Source: CBDBZL01 sp965213545 (GTDB taxonomy: Bacteria > Pseudomonadota > Alphaproteobacteria > Sphingomonadales > Sphingomonadaceae). Taken from it: a DNA stretch of 64,000 nucleotides. Position numbers and translations under genes: made by a program. The stretch covers positions 1,736,001 to 1,800,000 of the forward strand of contig CBDBZL010000002.1 of NCBI GenBank assembly GCA_965213545.1, given 5' to 3'. The notes under the pieces were generated by a model. That model ran no database searches, had not been told where the DNA came from, and saw only the letters and a program-made list of their open reading frames with translations. Positions 63,394 to 64,000 of this stretch are shown piece after piece (within the stretch, counting starts at the first letter, position 1; the number at the start of each line of letters is the position of its first letter).

Positions 63394-64000
63394 TTGGCAC
63401 GCATAGTCATGAAGTTCGGCGGGACGTCGGTGTCCGGCACCGAGCGCATCCGCCGGGTCGCCAGCCTGGTGCGCGCGCAGGCGCTGGGCAGCGCCGGATC
63501 GGCGGACGAGGTGGCGGTGGTGGTGAGCGCCATGGCTGGCGAGACGGACCGGCTGGTCACCTTCTGCCGCGAGGCCAATCCGCTTTATGACCCGGCGGAA
63601 TACGACGTCGTCGTGTCATCGGGCGAACAGGTCACCTGTGGCCTCCTGGCGCTGACATTGCAGGCGATGGGGGTGAGGGCAAGAAGCTGGCTTGGCTGGC
63701 AAATCCCGCTCGGCACCTTCGGGGCGCATGCCAATGCGCGGGTCGGCACGATCGACGCGGCGGCCATGGCGCAGGCGATGCGCGGCGGCGAGATCGCCGT
63801 GGTCCCCGGCTTCCAGGGGGTCAGCGAGGCGGGGCGCGTCACCACCATGGGGCGCGGCGGCTCGGATACCAGCGCGGTGGCGCTGGCGGCGGCGCTGGAA
63901 GCCGATCGCTGCGACATCTACACCGATGTCGACGGCGTCTACACCACCGATCCGCGTATCGTCGCCCGGGCGCGCAAGCTGCGCTATGTCACCTATGAGG
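63394..64000 (+). CDS. lysC: aspartokinase, 3'-truncated by the window edge
   Basis: First enzyme of the aspartate pathway (lysine, threonine, methionine), 202 residues visible. The kinase domain is clear: MARIVMKFGGTSVSGTERIR, VVVSAMAGETDRLV, VSSGEQVTCGLLAL, VPGFQGVSEAGRVTTMGRGG and DIYTDVDGVYTTDPRIV. The start is TTG 63394 with GGAGG at 63384-63388; an ATG five codons later (63409) would cut into the family's usual N-terminus. The regulatory ACT domains lie beyond the window. Confidence 0.95.
   Translation, partial: MARIVMKFGGTSVSGTERIRRVASLVRAQALGSAGSADEVAVVVSAMAGETDRLVTFCREANPLYDPAEYDVVVSSGEQVTCGLLALTLQAMGVRARSWLGWQIPLGTFGAHANARVGTIDAAAMAQAMRGGEIAVVPGFQGVSEAGRVTTMGRGGSDTSAVALAAALEADRCDIYTDVDGVYTTDPRIVARARKLRYVTYE

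Overview
This GC-rich (mostly around 65%) window is almost entirely chromosomal housekeeping DNA from an alphaproteobacterium. The most likely order is Sphingomonadales, perhaps Erythrobacteraceae. This rests on gene content seen here: a PabB-PabC fusion, an alphaproteobacterial-type RibA, a trimmed PutA without a DNA-binding domain, the MJ0042 zinc-ribbon / YdcF / PlsC neighbourhood, the metX-metW pair, and a TonB receptor. No prophage, transposase, CRISPR array or integron was seen.

Layout. 1-2.1 kb: 3' part of ftsK. 2.1-4.6 kb: an AT-richer promoter region and an unusual four-gene cassette (astacin-type metalloprotease, Gly/Asp-rich small protein, a stand-alone copy of the protease's C-terminal domain, a YbaY/YscW-like protein). 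5-13 kb: alanine dehydrogenase, a membrane diguanylate cyclase, a thioesterase, an S9 peptidase and an aminopeptidase P. 13.2-16.7 kb: the coupled operon pabBC - aminotransferase - arfB. 16.9-20.3 kb: rpmG, lolA, xthA-ribA and tRNA-Leu. 20.4-32.6 kb: zinc-ribbon protein, ydcF-plsC, an Nmad3-like gene, putA, a small immunity-like gene, dcd, a zinc-type TonB receptor, gltX, a small gene behind a Fur-like box, and a lipoprotein. 32.7-42.9 kb: rpoC and rpoB on the minus strand facing away from rplJ-rplL on the plus strand. 43-49 kb: MATE exporter, CIRCE-controlled groES-groEL, host-attachment-like protein, pcm, serine hydrolase, small lipoprotein. 49.5-56.5 kb: polA, hisC-tyrA, and divergent metX-metW. 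56.6-64 kb: lipoprotein, MFS transporter, orphan gene, yebC-ruvC, an ABM/ArsC-like/GDPD operon, ubiG, and the start of lysC.

The most unusual points are these. (1) The astacin cassette carries a paralogous domain both fused to the protease and free, and none of its four products shows a Sec signal. (2) The normally co-directional rplJL-rpoBC cluster is split, with back-to-back promoters and an L10-leader-like RNA between the halves. (3) A low-complexity Gly/Asp/Ala insert sits inside the PabB catalytic domain. (4) A good Fur-box-like palindrome overlaps the promoter of an uncharacterised gene. (5) Several small orphan genes (Nmad3-like, immunity-like, unknown) sit between housekeeping genes.
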